Shown here: positions 9,218 through 17,982 of the stretch, piece by piece
Numbering within the stretch: the stretch's first letter is position 1
Layout of the letters: every line of letters starts with the position of its first letter
DNA from: Candidatus Protochlamydia naegleriophila
Lineage (GTDB): Bacteria; Chlamydiota; Chlamydiia; Chlamydiales; Parachlamydiaceae
DNA: 64,000 nt
NCBI RefSeq assembly: GCF_001499655.1
Contig: NZ_LN879502.1
Location: 2,604,001 to 2,668,000 of the forward strand
Direction of reading: 5' to 3'
Made by a program: the position numbers and the translations under genes
Notes under the pieces: generated by a model
Database searches by the model: none
The model's input: only the letters and a program-made list of their open reading frames with translations
Told to the model about the DNA's origin: nothing

Positions 9218-9258
9218 TCAATTGAGTCTATAAATTTTTTAAACATTTTGGAGGAATC

Positions 9259-9771
9259 ATGGAAAAGAACAAAAAAGAACTTATCAAAGCCGCATTAGCA
9301 GCCCTTATACTCTCTACAACCTTGCCAATCGATGGCCATGCAAGCGATAATGCAGGTCAAAAAGAGACATTATTGGCAATGGCTGGTTGCGCAGCTCATG
9401 GTTGTGGGGCCTCTCCTTCAAGTTCGGGAACAAATACAAACAATGCAAATAACCCATCAAATGGTTACTATCGCGCTAACAATAACTACGACACAAGTAG
9501 CAACAGCTACAACCGCGCAGGCACAAATACGAATACCAACTACACAACAGGTGCAAATGCCAACACCAACTACAATGCCGGCAGCAGCTGGGATGCGGAT
9601 GATCGTGCAAGCAGCTGGGGAACAACAAACACGGATAATACTAACCGCAATGCAAATGGCAGCCAGTCTAGCTGGGGCACAATGAATACAGATAGACCAA
9701 ACACTGCAACGACTCGCCCAGGTACAATGACGCCGCAAAATCAGACCAACTCTACGACTCCAAGAAGATAA
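9259..9771 (+). CDS. Secreted Asn/Thr-rich protein, candidate MNIO substrate 2
   Basis: This is the second paralog, 170 residues. The signal peptide ends near LPIDGHA (22-28), followed by ETLLAMAGCAAHGCGA with Cys44 and Cys49, the only cysteines. The tail is asparagine- and threonine-rich (29 Asn in total) and repeats SSWGT-NTD at about 117-125 and 134-141, ending in RR. A strong TTGGAGG precedes the ATG, and the gene lies 41 bases after the first paralog. The two spaced cysteines make it, with the third copy, a better candidate than copy 1 for metal-binding modified peptide formation. Surface or periplasmic location is inferred from the signal peptide. Confidence 0.6.
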   Translation: MEKNKKELIKAALAALILSTTLPIDGHASDNAGQKETLLAMAGCAAHGCGASPSSSGTNTNNANNPSNGYYRANNNYDTSSNSYNRAGTNTNTNYTTGANANTNYNAGSSWDADDRASSWGTTNTDNTNRNANGSQSSWGTMNTDRPNTATTRPGTMTPQNQTNSTTPRR

Positions 9772-9796
9772 CATTTATTTTATTTAAGGAATCAAT

Positions 9797-10435
9797 ATGA
9801 AGAATAAAAAAGATTTAAAGAAAGTCGCTTTAGCAGCCCTTCTTTTCTCATCTATCTTACCAATCGATGGACAGGCAGCAGTTGCTGGTACGCATGAAAC
9901 GTATTTAGCAGTCGCCAAGTGTGGAGCGCACTGCGGTGCTGCACCTCGCAGAGAAATTGCAGACAACTCAATGGACAGCGAAAGCTACAATCCTCGCCAT
10001 AATAGCTACCAAGTTGGTTCTTACGGAACAGCGAGTAGCAATGAAGCGGGTAATTATTCAAGACCCGGCGTTAGCGGTTACAACGTAAGCTCGGATGCGA
10101 GCTATGACAGACCAAGTGGCAATGAAGGCCGCGTATATCGCGACACTCAAGGCCGGCCAGTCACGAATCCTTCTAGTCCAGCTCGTCCTTATAATGATAA
10201 TGCTCCCAACTACAGCAGCCGCCAAGCCGCTCCGGCTTATGATGAAACATATCGCGTATCAGCTTATGATATCGAAGTGTATCCTGAGTCCAGCATGCAG
10301 TCGCGCGCCAATCAAAATGGCTACCGTAACTACAATACGGCTGGCGACTACCGTGGAGATATGGGTCAGGATAGATCGGCTGCCGATCAAGCCCAGAGAA
10401 GAGCTTCGGATCCTCGCAGCACGATGAATCGCTAA
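9797..10435 (+). CDS. Secreted protein, candidate MNIO substrate 3
   Basis: The third paralog has 212 residues. The signal peptide ends near LPIDGQA (21-27), then HETYLAVAKCGAHCGA with Cys42 and Cys46, again the only cysteines. The remaining 160 residues are polar and disordered in character (Tyr, Asn, Ser, Arg, Pro), ending in MNR. It starts 25 bases after copy 2, with AAGGA before the ATG. A strong terminator follows, separating the three secreted genes from the enzymes. The CGAHCGA segment recalls the closely spaced Cys/His/Gly cores of peptides modified by DUF692 enzymes; this is inference from motif and context. Confidence 0.6.
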   Translation: MKNKKDLKKVALAALLFSSILPIDGQAAVAGTHETYLAVAKCGAHCGAAPRREIADNSMDSESYNPRHNSYQVGSYGTASSNEAGNYSRPGVSGYNVSSDASYDRPSGNEGRVYRDTQGRPVTNPSSPARPYNDNAPNYSSRQAAPAYDETYRVSAYDIEVYPESSMQSRANQNGYRNYNTAGDYRGDMGQDRSAADQAQRRASDPRSTMNR

Positions 10436-10460
10436 TCGCACACGATTGACTTTAGGTTTA

Positions 10461-10493
10461 TGTGCGCAGCCAATGGCCTGCGCACATTTCTTT
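10461..10493 (+). terminator. Intrinsic terminator between peptide genes and DUF692 gene
   Basis: TGTGCGCAG (10461-10469) pairs with CTGCGCACA (10478-10486) and is followed by TTTCTTT. It would let the secreted-protein genes be transcribed far more than the downstream enzymes. Confidence 0.8.
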
Positions 10494-10659
10494 GCTAACT
10501 TACAACTTATCTTTCCCAAAACATACCTTCTCAGGTGTTCACACACCTCGATAGGATGATTTACCCATCGAACAGCGACAGCGCTTGTCACGATAGATTA
10601 TACAGATTAAAGTAGATTCTAACGAATCGAGTCGACACATTAAAACAGGTAAGAATTAA

Positions 10660-11532
10660 ATGGCTCCTCAGAACATCCCCAATTTAGGCATTGGTATTGG
10701 CTTGCGACCTCCCCACTATGAAGACATTTTTCGTCTGCAACCAGAAATTGGTTGGTTTGAGATCATCAGTGAGAATTTTATGGTAGAAGGGGGCAAGTCG
10801 CTTGAATATTTAGATAAGATTTTAGAGCGCTATCCGGTTGTTCAGCATGGCGTTTCTTTGGCAATCGGAAGCCCGGCTCCTTTAGACTTTGATTATTTAA
10901 AAAGGCTGAAAGACTTGACGAAGCGAACCAGAACACCTTGGGTATCCGATCATCTCTGCTGGGGTCATCAGCCAGGCGCCCACTACCATGACCTACTACC
11001 TTTGCCGTATACCCGGGAAGTCATCGACTACGTATCCGAACGGGCTCGCATCGTACAAGACTATCTAGAGCTGCCGTTTGCCCTCGAAAATCTTTCTTCA
11101 TATGTGGCATTTAAACAAGATGAAATGCCGGAATGGGAGTTTTACACTGCCGTCGTTGAGAAAGCCGATATTTACATGATGCTCGACGTCAACAATATCT
11201 ATGTCTCAAGCCGCAATCAGGGCTTTGATCCCAAGCTTTACTATCAAAATATTCCATTAGATCGCGTCATTCAAATCCACTTAGCCGGTCATAGCGACTT
11301 TGGAGACTATGTCTTAGACACTCATGACCATCCCGTTCGCAATGAAGTATGGGAGCTCTATGCGGAAATCTATCCTCAAACAGGAGGCGTCTCAACCCTC
11401 TTAGAATGGGATGACAACCTCTTATCATTTGAACAAACATGGGCAGAAGCCTTAAAGGCTAAACAATTTCAACAAGGAATTCACAGCAAACATTCCTTGC
11501 CATCCATTTCAAAAGAAGGTGTTTATGTCTAA
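10660..11532 (+). CDS. DUF692/MNIO-family oxidative peptide-modifying enzyme (BufB-like)
   Basis: The 290-residue protein is a full-length DUF692 TIM barrel. Family motifs are all present: GIGLRPPHYED (near residue 11), the EN after SENF, HGVSLAIGS, SDHLCWG, LLPLPYT, LENLSSY, LDVNNIYVSSRN, IHLAGH, DTHDHPV and LEWDDN. The His, Glu, Asp and Asn residues in these motifs form the multi-iron site in characterised members such as MbnB, TglH and BufB, which convert peptide cysteines into oxazolone/thioamide or thiooxazole groups. It acts in the cytoplasm before export. It overlaps the DUF2063 gene by 8 bases. The substrate is inferred to be the three upstream secreted proteins. Confidence 0.88.
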   Translation: MAPQNIPNLGIGIGLRPPHYEDIFRLQPEIGWFEIISENFMVEGGKSLEYLDKILERYPVVQHGVSLAIGSPAPLDFDYLKRLKDLTKRTRTPWVSDHLCWGHQPGAHYHDLLPLPYTREVIDYVSERARIVQDYLELPFALENLSSYVAFKQDEMPEWEFYTAVVEKADIYMMLDVNNIYVSSRNQGFDPKLYYQNIPLDRVIQIHLAGHSDFGDYVLDTHDHPVRNEVWELYAEIYPQTGGVSTLLEWDDNLLSFEQTWAEALKAKQFQQGIHSKHSLPSISKEGVYV

Positions 11533-12427
11533 ACAAACGCTCGATCAAGAGACAGATGATTCCTCTTGTTCTCTTAAATCCACTCAAGAGTGGTTTGCAA
11601 GCATCATTACAAACCCGCTAGCCAAAAATGATGCTATCAATCCAAAGGCGCCAAACGGCATGCTGATCGCCGAAGAAGCTGCCCGCTATATTGTGCCAAG
11701 CCCTACCATGCTTCCGCATCAACGCCTCCAAATCTACAATCAGCAATACTGGTGGCGCCTGCTCAATACCCTGCACGCCAATTTTCCTCTTTTAACCAGG
11801 CTATTTGGTTATCAAGCCTTTAACGAGAAAATTGGAGTGCCTTATCTTCATCAGTGCCCGCCCAATCACTGGTCTTTGACCTTGCTTGGTGAGCGCCTCC
11901 CCTCCTGGATTGCAAACAGCTACAAAAAACCCGATAAACCCCTCATTCTCAATGCAGCCAAGTTGGATTGGGCCTTTACTGCTAGTTTTATTGCTCCGCA
12001 GCCTCCTCCACTCGACTTGAACGAGCTTGCACAAGAGAATCCCAGTCTCTTACTAACTAAGCCATTTTACTTACAACCGCATATTCATCTTTTTAAATGG
12101 GACTATGACTTGCTTGCTTTTCGAGAACTCTTTCTTCAGCAAGAAGTCGATTATTGGACTGAGCATCGCTTTCCAGCGCTGCCAAAAAGAAAGTCCTCTC
12201 ATTTTGCTTTATACCGCACCCTTAAAAATGGCCAGGCCTGGAGAGAAATTACAAAAGGTGAGCACTTTCTGCTGCAGCTCTTTCAAAAGGGGTCGAGCGT
12301 TGAAGCCGCTTGCGAAGCCATTGAAGAACAGGAATCGGTTCTTTACGAACAGGTAGCATCCAATCTTCAAAAATGGATTCAAGATTGGACAAGGCTTGGC
12401 TGGTTGACATTAAAAGAAAGAGTCTAA
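11525..12427 (+). CDS. DUF2063 protein, partner of the DUF692 enzyme (BufC-like)
   Basis: The ATG at 11525 follows GAAGG by five bases and overlaps the DUF692 gene, so it is preferred over a GTG at 11519. The 300-residue product has the family's N-terminal motif (RLQIYNQQYWWRLLNTLHANFP, then LLTRLFGYQAF, about residues 65-100) and a C-terminal helical part resembling a winged helix with EAACEAIEE. DUF2063 proteins pair with DUF692 enzymes in bufferin and chryseobasin-type pathways, where they deliver or recognise the precursor peptide. Translational coupling supports a 1:1 complex with the enzyme. Confidence 0.85.
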   Translation: MSKQTLDQETDDSSCSLKSTQEWFASIITNPLAKNDAINPKAPNGMLIAEEAARYIVPSPTMLPHQRLQIYNQQYWWRLLNTLHANFPLLTRLFGYQAFNEKIGVPYLHQCPPNHWSLTLLGERLPSWIANSYKKPDKPLILNAAKLDWAFTASFIAPQPPPLDLNELAQENPSLLLTKPFYLQPHIHLFKWDYDLLAFRELFLQQEVDYWTEHRFPALPKRKSSHFALYRTLKNGQAWREITKGEHFLLQLFQKGSSVEAACEAIEEQESVLYEQVASNLQKWIQDWTRLGWLTLKERV

Positions 12428-12484
12428 CAAAAGATTTGATAACCTTGATCTTGCACTGCACGAATCATCCCCTTTCTTCAGGAA

Positions 12485-12524
12485 ACCACAAAGCTCGTCT
12501 ACAAGCTCTGTGGTAATGGATGAT
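12485..12524. terminator. Hairpin between convergent genes
   Basis: ACCACA (12485-12490) pairs with TGTGGT (12519-12524), and AGCT repeats extend the stem past one mismatch. There is no clear T-run on either strand. Confidence 0.4.
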
Positions 12525-12539
12525 TGTATCCTTTTGCTT

Positions 12540-13157
12540 CTAGAAATAGACTCCAAATCCGCCACCCAGCTTAAATCCGCTGCAATTTATATGACGGTGA
12601 AACATATTGCTGTCTCTAGAAACATGGAAACGCTGCTCAAAATAATCGGCAAAAAGGTCGATAAAGGTCGTAGGACCGAGCGTCCATCGCACACCTAACT
12701 TTGCAACCCCGCCCCAGCCGCTCTTACGAAGGTGCTTTTTAAAGGGAGAAGAAACGAGAGAAGAATCATAACCGGAGTAATCGCAATCGTTTTTGAGTTT
12801 CAGAAAAGAATACGCTCCACCAACACCTACGTAAACGTCTAAGCAACGCAAGAGGGGATAGACAAATTTTAGCCCCACACTGATGGGCAATACGGACAAC
12901 TTTGTTTTCTCTTTCAAGCCAGCGTAGTAATCTTCAACATGTCCATGCTTATTCATCCAATTGACACCAGCCCACACTTCAACGTAGTCACTCAATTTTC
13001 GTGAAGATTCAACCTGAAAATCAACCCACCCCTTCGAGTAGGCATGGCGCACTTCTTTGGAGGAAGGACTAAAATAAGCTGCCCGTACTTCCATCGTCCA
13101 ATCGGATGCAAATAAGCTGAACGGCAATAAGAAAATAAAGAAAAAAGAGTATTTCAT
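12540..13157 (-). CDS. Small secreted beta-barrel outer-membrane protein
   Basis: Starting at the ATG at 13157 the product (205 residues) has a crisp signal peptide (KYSFFFIFLLPFSLFAS), which the longer frame from 13220 would bury. The mature part has alternating hydrophobic strands, glycine turns and a terminal Phe after FGVY, like eight-stranded OmpA/OmpW-type barrels. Two cysteines lie in the middle. It is convergent with the DUF2063 gene, so its link to that pathway is only by position. The role is unknown. Confidence 0.6.
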   Translation of the reverse strand: MKYSFFFIFLLPFSLFASDWTMEVRAAYFSPSSKEVRHAYSKGWVDFQVESSRKLSDYVEVWAGVNWMNKHGHVEDYYAGLKEKTKLSVLPISVGLKFVYPLLRCLDVYVGVGGAYSFLKLKNDCDYSGYDSSLVSSPFKKHLRKSGWGGVAKLGVRWTLGPTTFIDLFADYFEQRFHVSRDSNMFHRHINCSGFKLGGGFGVYF

Positions 13158-13273
13158 GAATTTGACAACCGGTAAAATTTTAAAGATATGTCTTATAAGC
13201 AAGGAAGGATCAGAAGTCAAGCATCATCAGCCTATGGATGAGGAATAAGTCACCTTTTCAAGCCAGGCTGATA

Positions 13274-13753
13274 TTAGGGCGTGTCTACTAGCAAGGGTTT
13301 AATCTGAGGGGGCCTAATACCCACTTTTCTCACTCTCTCGACCTTATTACCGCTTTTTTCCCACCCGTCAATCCCCTCTCCATATTGAAAAACATGGCTA
13401 TAGCCCATCTTCGCGAGTCGAACGGCCATTTTGGCACTGTTGGGGCAATCTACATGCATGCTATAAACAACCACTTTCACCTTTAGATTGGGGATAATCG
13501 CCTTTATGACCTTGGCGTCTGTTTCTAAAGGAAGAAACTTCGCATCAGCTATACGTCTGCCATCATCCTCCTCTGCAAGGCGTGCATCAATAATGGCGAA
13601 AGGCGAGCGCGATGTGTATATCAGTTGATTCAATTCCAAAGTAGAAATGGCTCGATAGCCGCTCTCACAGCTTTCAAGATTCCCAACTATCTGCCCTTCA
13701 TTCGCATTTAAAGGCATCATCAATAAAGCCATACCTATAAGGACTTTTTTCAT
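13274..13753 (-). CDS. Exported rhodanese-domain protein
   Basis: The 159-residue protein has a short signal peptide (VLIGMALLMMPLNA) and a single rhodanese domain (about 35-145). The domain shows the CH2A-like FAIIDAR segment, a Cys at the active-site position (YSMHVDCPNSAKMA) and the closing GYSHVFQYGEGIDGWEKSG. The active-site loop lacks the common C-x-x-G-x-R pattern, so sulfur transfer is uncertain; it may be a periplasmic redox or sulfur-binding protein. It stands alone. Confidence 0.75.
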   Translation of the reverse strand: MKKVLIGMALLMMPLNANEGQIVGNLESCESGYRAISTLELNQLIYTSRSPFAIIDARLAEEDDGRRIADAKFLPLETDAKVIKAIIPNLKVKVVVYSMHVDCPNSAKMAVRLAKMGYSHVFQYGEGIDGWEKSGNKVERVRKVGIRPPQIKPLLVDTP

Positions 13754-13899
13754 GTGAAACCAGGTTTTAAAATCCGCAAAAAACGCTTACAGTGTACGCG
13801 AACTATTTAAAATAAAGGACGAGCTTCATCACAAGTGGATTGACAACAAGCCCTTTGTAAGCTACAAAGGCACATAAACTAACAACCTATTTAATTCCT

Positions 13900-14667
13900 A
13901 TGCAGCGATTTAAACAAAACAACATCGAGTGGTTAGAATTTGATTTATTGGCAGACATTCCGCATTTAAAACATGCCGTCTTCTTACGCCATGGCGGACT
14001 GAGCCAAGCCCCTTTTAATAGCTTGAATACGAGTCTTAGCGTCGGTGACAATGCTGCAGCTGTTGAAAACAATCGAGCCTTGATCGCCAAGCAATCCAAA
14101 GGAGACTCCTTTAACTGGTCCCATATGGTCACAGGACAAGGATGTCATGGCAAATATATCAGCTACGTTGAAAGACATACCCCGCACACAATTCCTCAAT
14201 GCGACGGGTTACTCTCTTCCACACCCGGCATTACCTTAATGATGACCCATGCAGACTGCCAAATTGGCCTTTTTTACGATCCCCACCATCGTATCATTGC
14301 CAATATCCACTCGGGCTGGCGCGGTAGCGTTCAAAACATTTATGCAGAAACCATATCCCAAATGCAAAGGCGTTTTGGATCCAACCCAGCAGATTTATTG
14401 GTTTGCATTTCACCAAGCCTTGGACCAGATGAATCAGAATTTATCCACTACAGCTACGAGCTTCCCGAAGAATTTTGGAGCTTTCAAATACGCCCAACCT
14501 ATTTTGATTTCTGGTCCATTAGCGAATATCAGCTGCAAAACGCAGGCATTCTGCCTCATCACATTGAAATCGCCCGCTTAAGCACATACTCCAATGCTAA
14601 TGACTACTTTTCCTATCGGCGGGATAAAATTACCGGAAGGCATGCCACTTGCATTACTCTGCTCTAG
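13900..14667 (+). CDS. pgeF: PgeF/YfiH (LACC1-like) family protein
   Basis: The 255-residue length and motifs fit the DUF152 family. The metal site is seen in MTHADCQIGLFYDP (about 117-130) and IHSGWRGSVQN (about 144-154), followed by ISPSLGPDESEF. E. coli YfiH/PgeF removes wrongly incorporated L-Ser from UDP-MurNAc precursors, and LACC1 homologs act as purine nucleoside phosphorylases. Either activity could apply here. A peptidoglycan-quality role fits an organism that also carries PBP2. The gene has weak ribosome-site signal and is flanked by minus-strand genes. Confidence 0.85.
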   Translation: MQRFKQNNIEWLEFDLLADIPHLKHAVFLRHGGLSQAPFNSLNTSLSVGDNAAAVENNRALIAKQSKGDSFNWSHMVTGQGCHGKYISYVERHTPHTIPQCDGLLSSTPGITLMMTHADCQIGLFYDPHHRIIANIHSGWRGSVQNIYAETISQMQRRFGSNPADLLVCISPSLGPDESEFIHYSYELPEEFWSFQIRPTYFDFWSISEYQLQNAGILPHHIEIARLSTYSNANDYFSYRRDKITGRHATCITLL

Positions 14668-14739
14668 CCCCTTGAGGTTAAGGCCACAGTGATAGTTTTA
14701 CAGAACCTCCCAGCGATTGACTACAAATTAGCGCCTTTT

Positions 14740-16764
14740 TTAATTTTCCCCTTCATTCATTATTAAGCGGTTTCTGCGCATATTCTGTTGGAATTGTTCC
14801 TCATAGTACGCAAGAATGTCCTGCGAGACGGGAGGTAAAAAGCGATTAGCCTGCAAGGCAGCATGCGCATCCTCTAATTGTTCAATGACGGCCTCTTGCA
14901 AGGCAAGCGGCAAGATTCCAGCCGTTGGATGCTTGCGATAAGCTGCCAACAACCTTCCGTATGCTAAATTCCTGAGCTGATCTTCTTGCCGATAATTATA
15001 CCAACCTTGCCGCCTCCAATGAGATTGAAGATGCTTCACACACGCCTCACGCATGGCTTTCGCTTCCAAGCACAATGCCTCAGCGCGTTCTAAATAGACC
15101 CGATCTTCATAACCTATTGGCTGGCGCTGTCCCAAAAAATTTGTATTCCCTGTCTGTAAAGTGTGTTCAATAGCCTCCCGATAATAGTAAGCAACCGGAT
15201 GCTCGCTAAGCTTAGAGACATGCATCAAATAAGCCAAAACAGCTGCATTATTTTTAGCTGCCTCATAACACAGCCGCTCCCATGCATGATAGTCATCAGG
15301 GCCTTTCTTTAAGAAACGCGATGACCTTAAAACCCCCTCGGAATCGAACAGGAGATGAGCACAAGAAAGATTCTGTGATGAAGCCTTCCACTGGTGCTGG
15401 CAATATAAATGATTGGCAAGCACAGAAGCAATTTTTTCATCTTCAATCCCAAGCCTTGCCTCATGGCTACCCCACTCGTGATCTGCCAAGCAGTTCCAAA
15501 GCCTTTCAACAATTAGGCACTGGCCATTTACATCCAAACCATGTATGGGATGCGTAGGATCATTACCAATATTCTCGACGATCCTCGCTGGATGGATTCC
15601 CCAGTGCGCAGATGCATCTTTAATTTTTTCACCTTCCATCAAGGCCTTCAATCGATTGTTAGCGATTTTAACAACCCAGTTAGGATGCCCTTCGATTGCG
15701 AAAATTTTATATTCATCATTAATGGCTTTGAAAGGACTCAACTGTGCACCCAAAACAAAAACTCTTCCATTGCAAGCCAATTGCATTCCAGGCTGCAGCC
15801 CCTCTCTCCAATCCATATGCTTGGGATCTTCTTGCTGAACAAGTGCACATCCCAATTGATCTAATGCATGCAGCAGCATGCTTAACGAATAGTTTGCCTG
15901 CCCCTGAATGTGCATGCTCTCTATAATCCCTTTTAAAACGCTCTCAAATTGTCCAATGGAGACGGCCGCATGCTGCTCGTTCAATTTTTGAATCCACTGC
16001 TTAAGCTCCTCCTTCTCCTGTAAAGTCATGCTATTTGCTCGTTGAATCTTAGAAAGAGCTCCATGAGGAATAGGGTGTTGCAAAATCCCCTCTAAATCAA
16101 TAGCATGCTGCTCCTTGCGCAAAGATCGGTAAAGTGTCTGATCGCATAGCAAATGAGAAGGGGTTTGCAGAGCCTCTTCTAGGGGAGTACGTAAATGCGA
16201 ATAGCGCTCTTTCGCAAATAGTTTCCAGAAAAAATGAGTAGCCGAATGGAAGTGCGTGATGAGCTTACGGCAAGTCGCCTGTTCACACTCATTTATCTGA
16301 GGCTCTTGCAAAACTTGATGGAAGGTACGGGTAGCATCATTCAAAAGCTCTGGGCCCATCCCTCTCCATTCTTTAGCGATATGAGCTAAATAGCGGCCTA
16401 GTTGCCTTTCACGCTCTTCTTGAGAAGGAACGAGCTCTTGAGCTTTTTCAATGCATTTAATTTGACCAAGCAGCCTTTTTTGGCGCGCCTCATAAACTTG
16501 GTGGACGGCCTGTTCAAAGACATTGTGGATAATATACTCCACTGTTTGATTGAGGAAGATAGACGGAACCTCAGCAACAAAAGACTTGATTTTGCGCCAA
16601 AACTCATGCAGCCACTTTACAATCCTCCCCATCCACGTTCCCACGTAGCATACCTGCGAAGAAGAAAGCGGATACAATTCCAGCTGCTGCGCTTGAGAAT
16701 AGCCATGCAAGGCCATCGCCATTTCGCTTAGATTAGAACGTAAAGTTGAAAAATTATTTGCCAT
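14740..16764 (-). CDS. Large kinase-like-fold protein of unknown function
   Basis: The 674-residue protein has no signal peptide. Its N-terminal half is helical. From about residue 340 onward segments resemble a protein-kinase fold: WVVKIANN (lysine strand), GEKIKDA (glutamate helix), QCLIVERLW (hinge) and SSQNLSCAHLLFDSEG, which lines up with a catalytic-loop Asn and a DFG-like Asp. Several canonical residues (HRD, DFG) are missing, so it may be an atypical kinase or pseudokinase. This assignment is from my own motif reading. The start was set at ATG 16764 rather than the TTG at 16773. It follows the CDP-glycerol-transferase-like gene by 11 bases. Confidence 0.5.
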   Translation of the reverse strand: MANNFSTLRSNLSEMAMALHGYSQAQQLELYPLSSSQVCYVGTWMGRIVKWLHEFWRKIKSFVAEVPSIFLNQTVEYIIHNVFEQAVHQVYEARQKRLLGQIKCIEKAQELVPSQEERERQLGRYLAHIAKEWRGMGPELLNDATRTFHQVLQEPQINECEQATCRKLITHFHSATHFFWKLFAKERYSHLRTPLEEALQTPSHLLCDQTLYRSLRKEQHAIDLEGILQHPIPHGALSKIQRANSMTLQEKEELKQWIQKLNEQHAAVSIGQFESVLKGIIESMHIQGQANYSLSMLLHALDQLGCALVQQEDPKHMDWREGLQPGMQLACNGRVFVLGAQLSPFKAINDEYKIFAIEGHPNWVVKIANNRLKALMEGEKIKDASAHWGIHPARIVENIGNDPTHPIHGLDVNGQCLIVERLWNCLADHEWGSHEARLGIEDEKIASVLANHLYCQHQWKASSQNLSCAHLLFDSEGVLRSSRFLKKGPDDYHAWERLCYEAAKNNAAVLAYLMHVSKLSEHPVAYYYREAIEHTLQTGNTNFLGQRQPIGYEDRVYLERAEALCLEAKAMREACVKHLQSHWRRQGWYNYRQEDQLRNLAYGRLLAAYRKHPTAGILPLALQEAVIEQLEDAHAALQANRFLPPVSQDILAYYEEQFQQNMRRNRLIMNEGEN

Positions 16765-16775
16765 AAGCAACAAAT

Positions 16776-17876
16776 TTAATCAAATTTTTTAGGTGAAAAA
16801 GTGGCCTGCATAATACTCTCCCGAATTTTTTCAAATGGAATCTCTTCCCCAAATGTGTAGCGATAAATCTCTTTTCGAATCGAGCCGTACCGCTCTTGAT
16901 CGAACGGCAGCTGTGTTTCTAAAATCTGATAAAGCTCACCATACTGCTCGGGAAGGATTTCAAATCCGCAACGATACAAGAAAAGATTGCGATCCTTCTT
17001 GGCATCTTTTTTTGTTTGATTTAGAAAAAACATAGGGCGATTAAAACTCAAAAAGTCGTAGCCAATGGAAGACATATCACCAATATAGAGATCTGATTTA
17101 GCTAAAAGAGGATAGACTGGGGGAAAATCTTGGATAAAAACAATATTATCTCTTTTCTCATATTTTCCCATCATTCTATAAACAGCCGGACCATCTGTTT
17201 CTTCAAGAGCCGGATGAATTTTAACCAATAAGTTGTAGCTAGAGGGCACTTTTTCGAATAGTTGCTCTGCATGCATAAAAGAAGTCGTATGGTCCTGATC
17301 GTGGCAGGTAGGAGCATAGAGGATGGTTGGCTGCCTGTTTTTAAAGCGACTCCAAACATGTTCTTCAGCCAATCGATCGAAATGGGACTGATAGTGCTTG
17401 TAATAGAGATAGCGATAATTCCCGACTCTTGGCGCTGCATTGAGATGCTCGGCAATCCCTAAGCCCTTAAACAGATCGATCATATTCTCGCCGTAAATTA
17501 AAACAATATCCTCCCATACGCACTTTTCAAGCCAAAAAATTTTATCCGAAAAGCCGTGCGGACAGTGGACATTCCGCACCTCTTTCAGGTACGCCTTCTC
17601 GAGGCCTCGAAAATTGGCATAAAATTCATGCCGCTTCCAAGGCTCGGACTGAAAGAACACATCATAATGCTCGATTAAAAATTGGGGCGTCACATCTTCC
17701 CAATCCATAAGCAAGACCTTAAGATTAGGATAAAGCCTTTGTGCTTCGGCTGCGTGCTTTTCGTCAGTTAAAAGCAAAGGCATGTCCATGATCACGCAAA
17801 TAGGCGCTAAATGCTCCGTCAGGTGGCTATAGGTATTGGGATTCAAGCCAATGCATGCTTTTTCCTTAAGTGCCAT
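16776..17876 (-). CDS. CDP-glycerol glycerophosphotransferase-like protein
   Basis: The 366-residue protein matches the C-terminal GT-B-like part of the TagF/TagB family. Evidence includes ILYAPTCHD (about 195-203), LLVKIHPAL, and the hallmark SDLYIGDMSSIGYDFLSF (about 272-289, family pattern SD-hhTDYSS-hFDF) followed by NRPMFFL. Family members move glycerol-phosphate or related groups onto envelope polymers or glycans. Chlamydiae lack teichoic acids, so lipopolysaccharide or a glycoprotein is a more likely acceptor. AAGGA precedes the ATG. It is probably co-transcribed with the downstream 674-residue gene. Confidence 0.75.
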   Translation of the reverse strand: MALKEKACIGLNPNTYSHLTEHLAPICVIMDMPLLLTDEKHAAEAQRLYPNLKVLLMDWEDVTPQFLIEHYDVFFQSEPWKRHEFYANFRGLEKAYLKEVRNVHCPHGFSDKIFWLEKCVWEDIVLIYGENMIDLFKGLGIAEHLNAAPRVGNYRYLYYKHYQSHFDRLAEEHVWSRFKNRQPTILYAPTCHDQDHTTSFMHAEQLFEKVPSSYNLLVKIHPALEETDGPAVYRMMGKYEKRDNIVFIQDFPPVYPLLAKSDLYIGDMSSIGYDFLSFNRPMFFLNQTKKDAKKDRNLFLYRCGFEILPEQYGELYQILETQLPFDQERYGSIRKEIYRYTFGEEIPFEKIRESIMQATFSPKKFD

Positions 17877-17982
17877 GTGAAGATTCCTTTGTTGTTGCTA
17901 TCGTTTGAATCTGTTATAAATGGATTCAAATAAAATATACCACAAAAACTCCCGCCCCTTACTAGACTAAATAGCGTTGAAA

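Noticed and set aside
9332-9685. Plus-strand 117-codon frame inside the second small secreted gene
   Set aside because: It arises from the low-complexity Asn/Thr codons in another frame; no ribosome site and no signal peptide.
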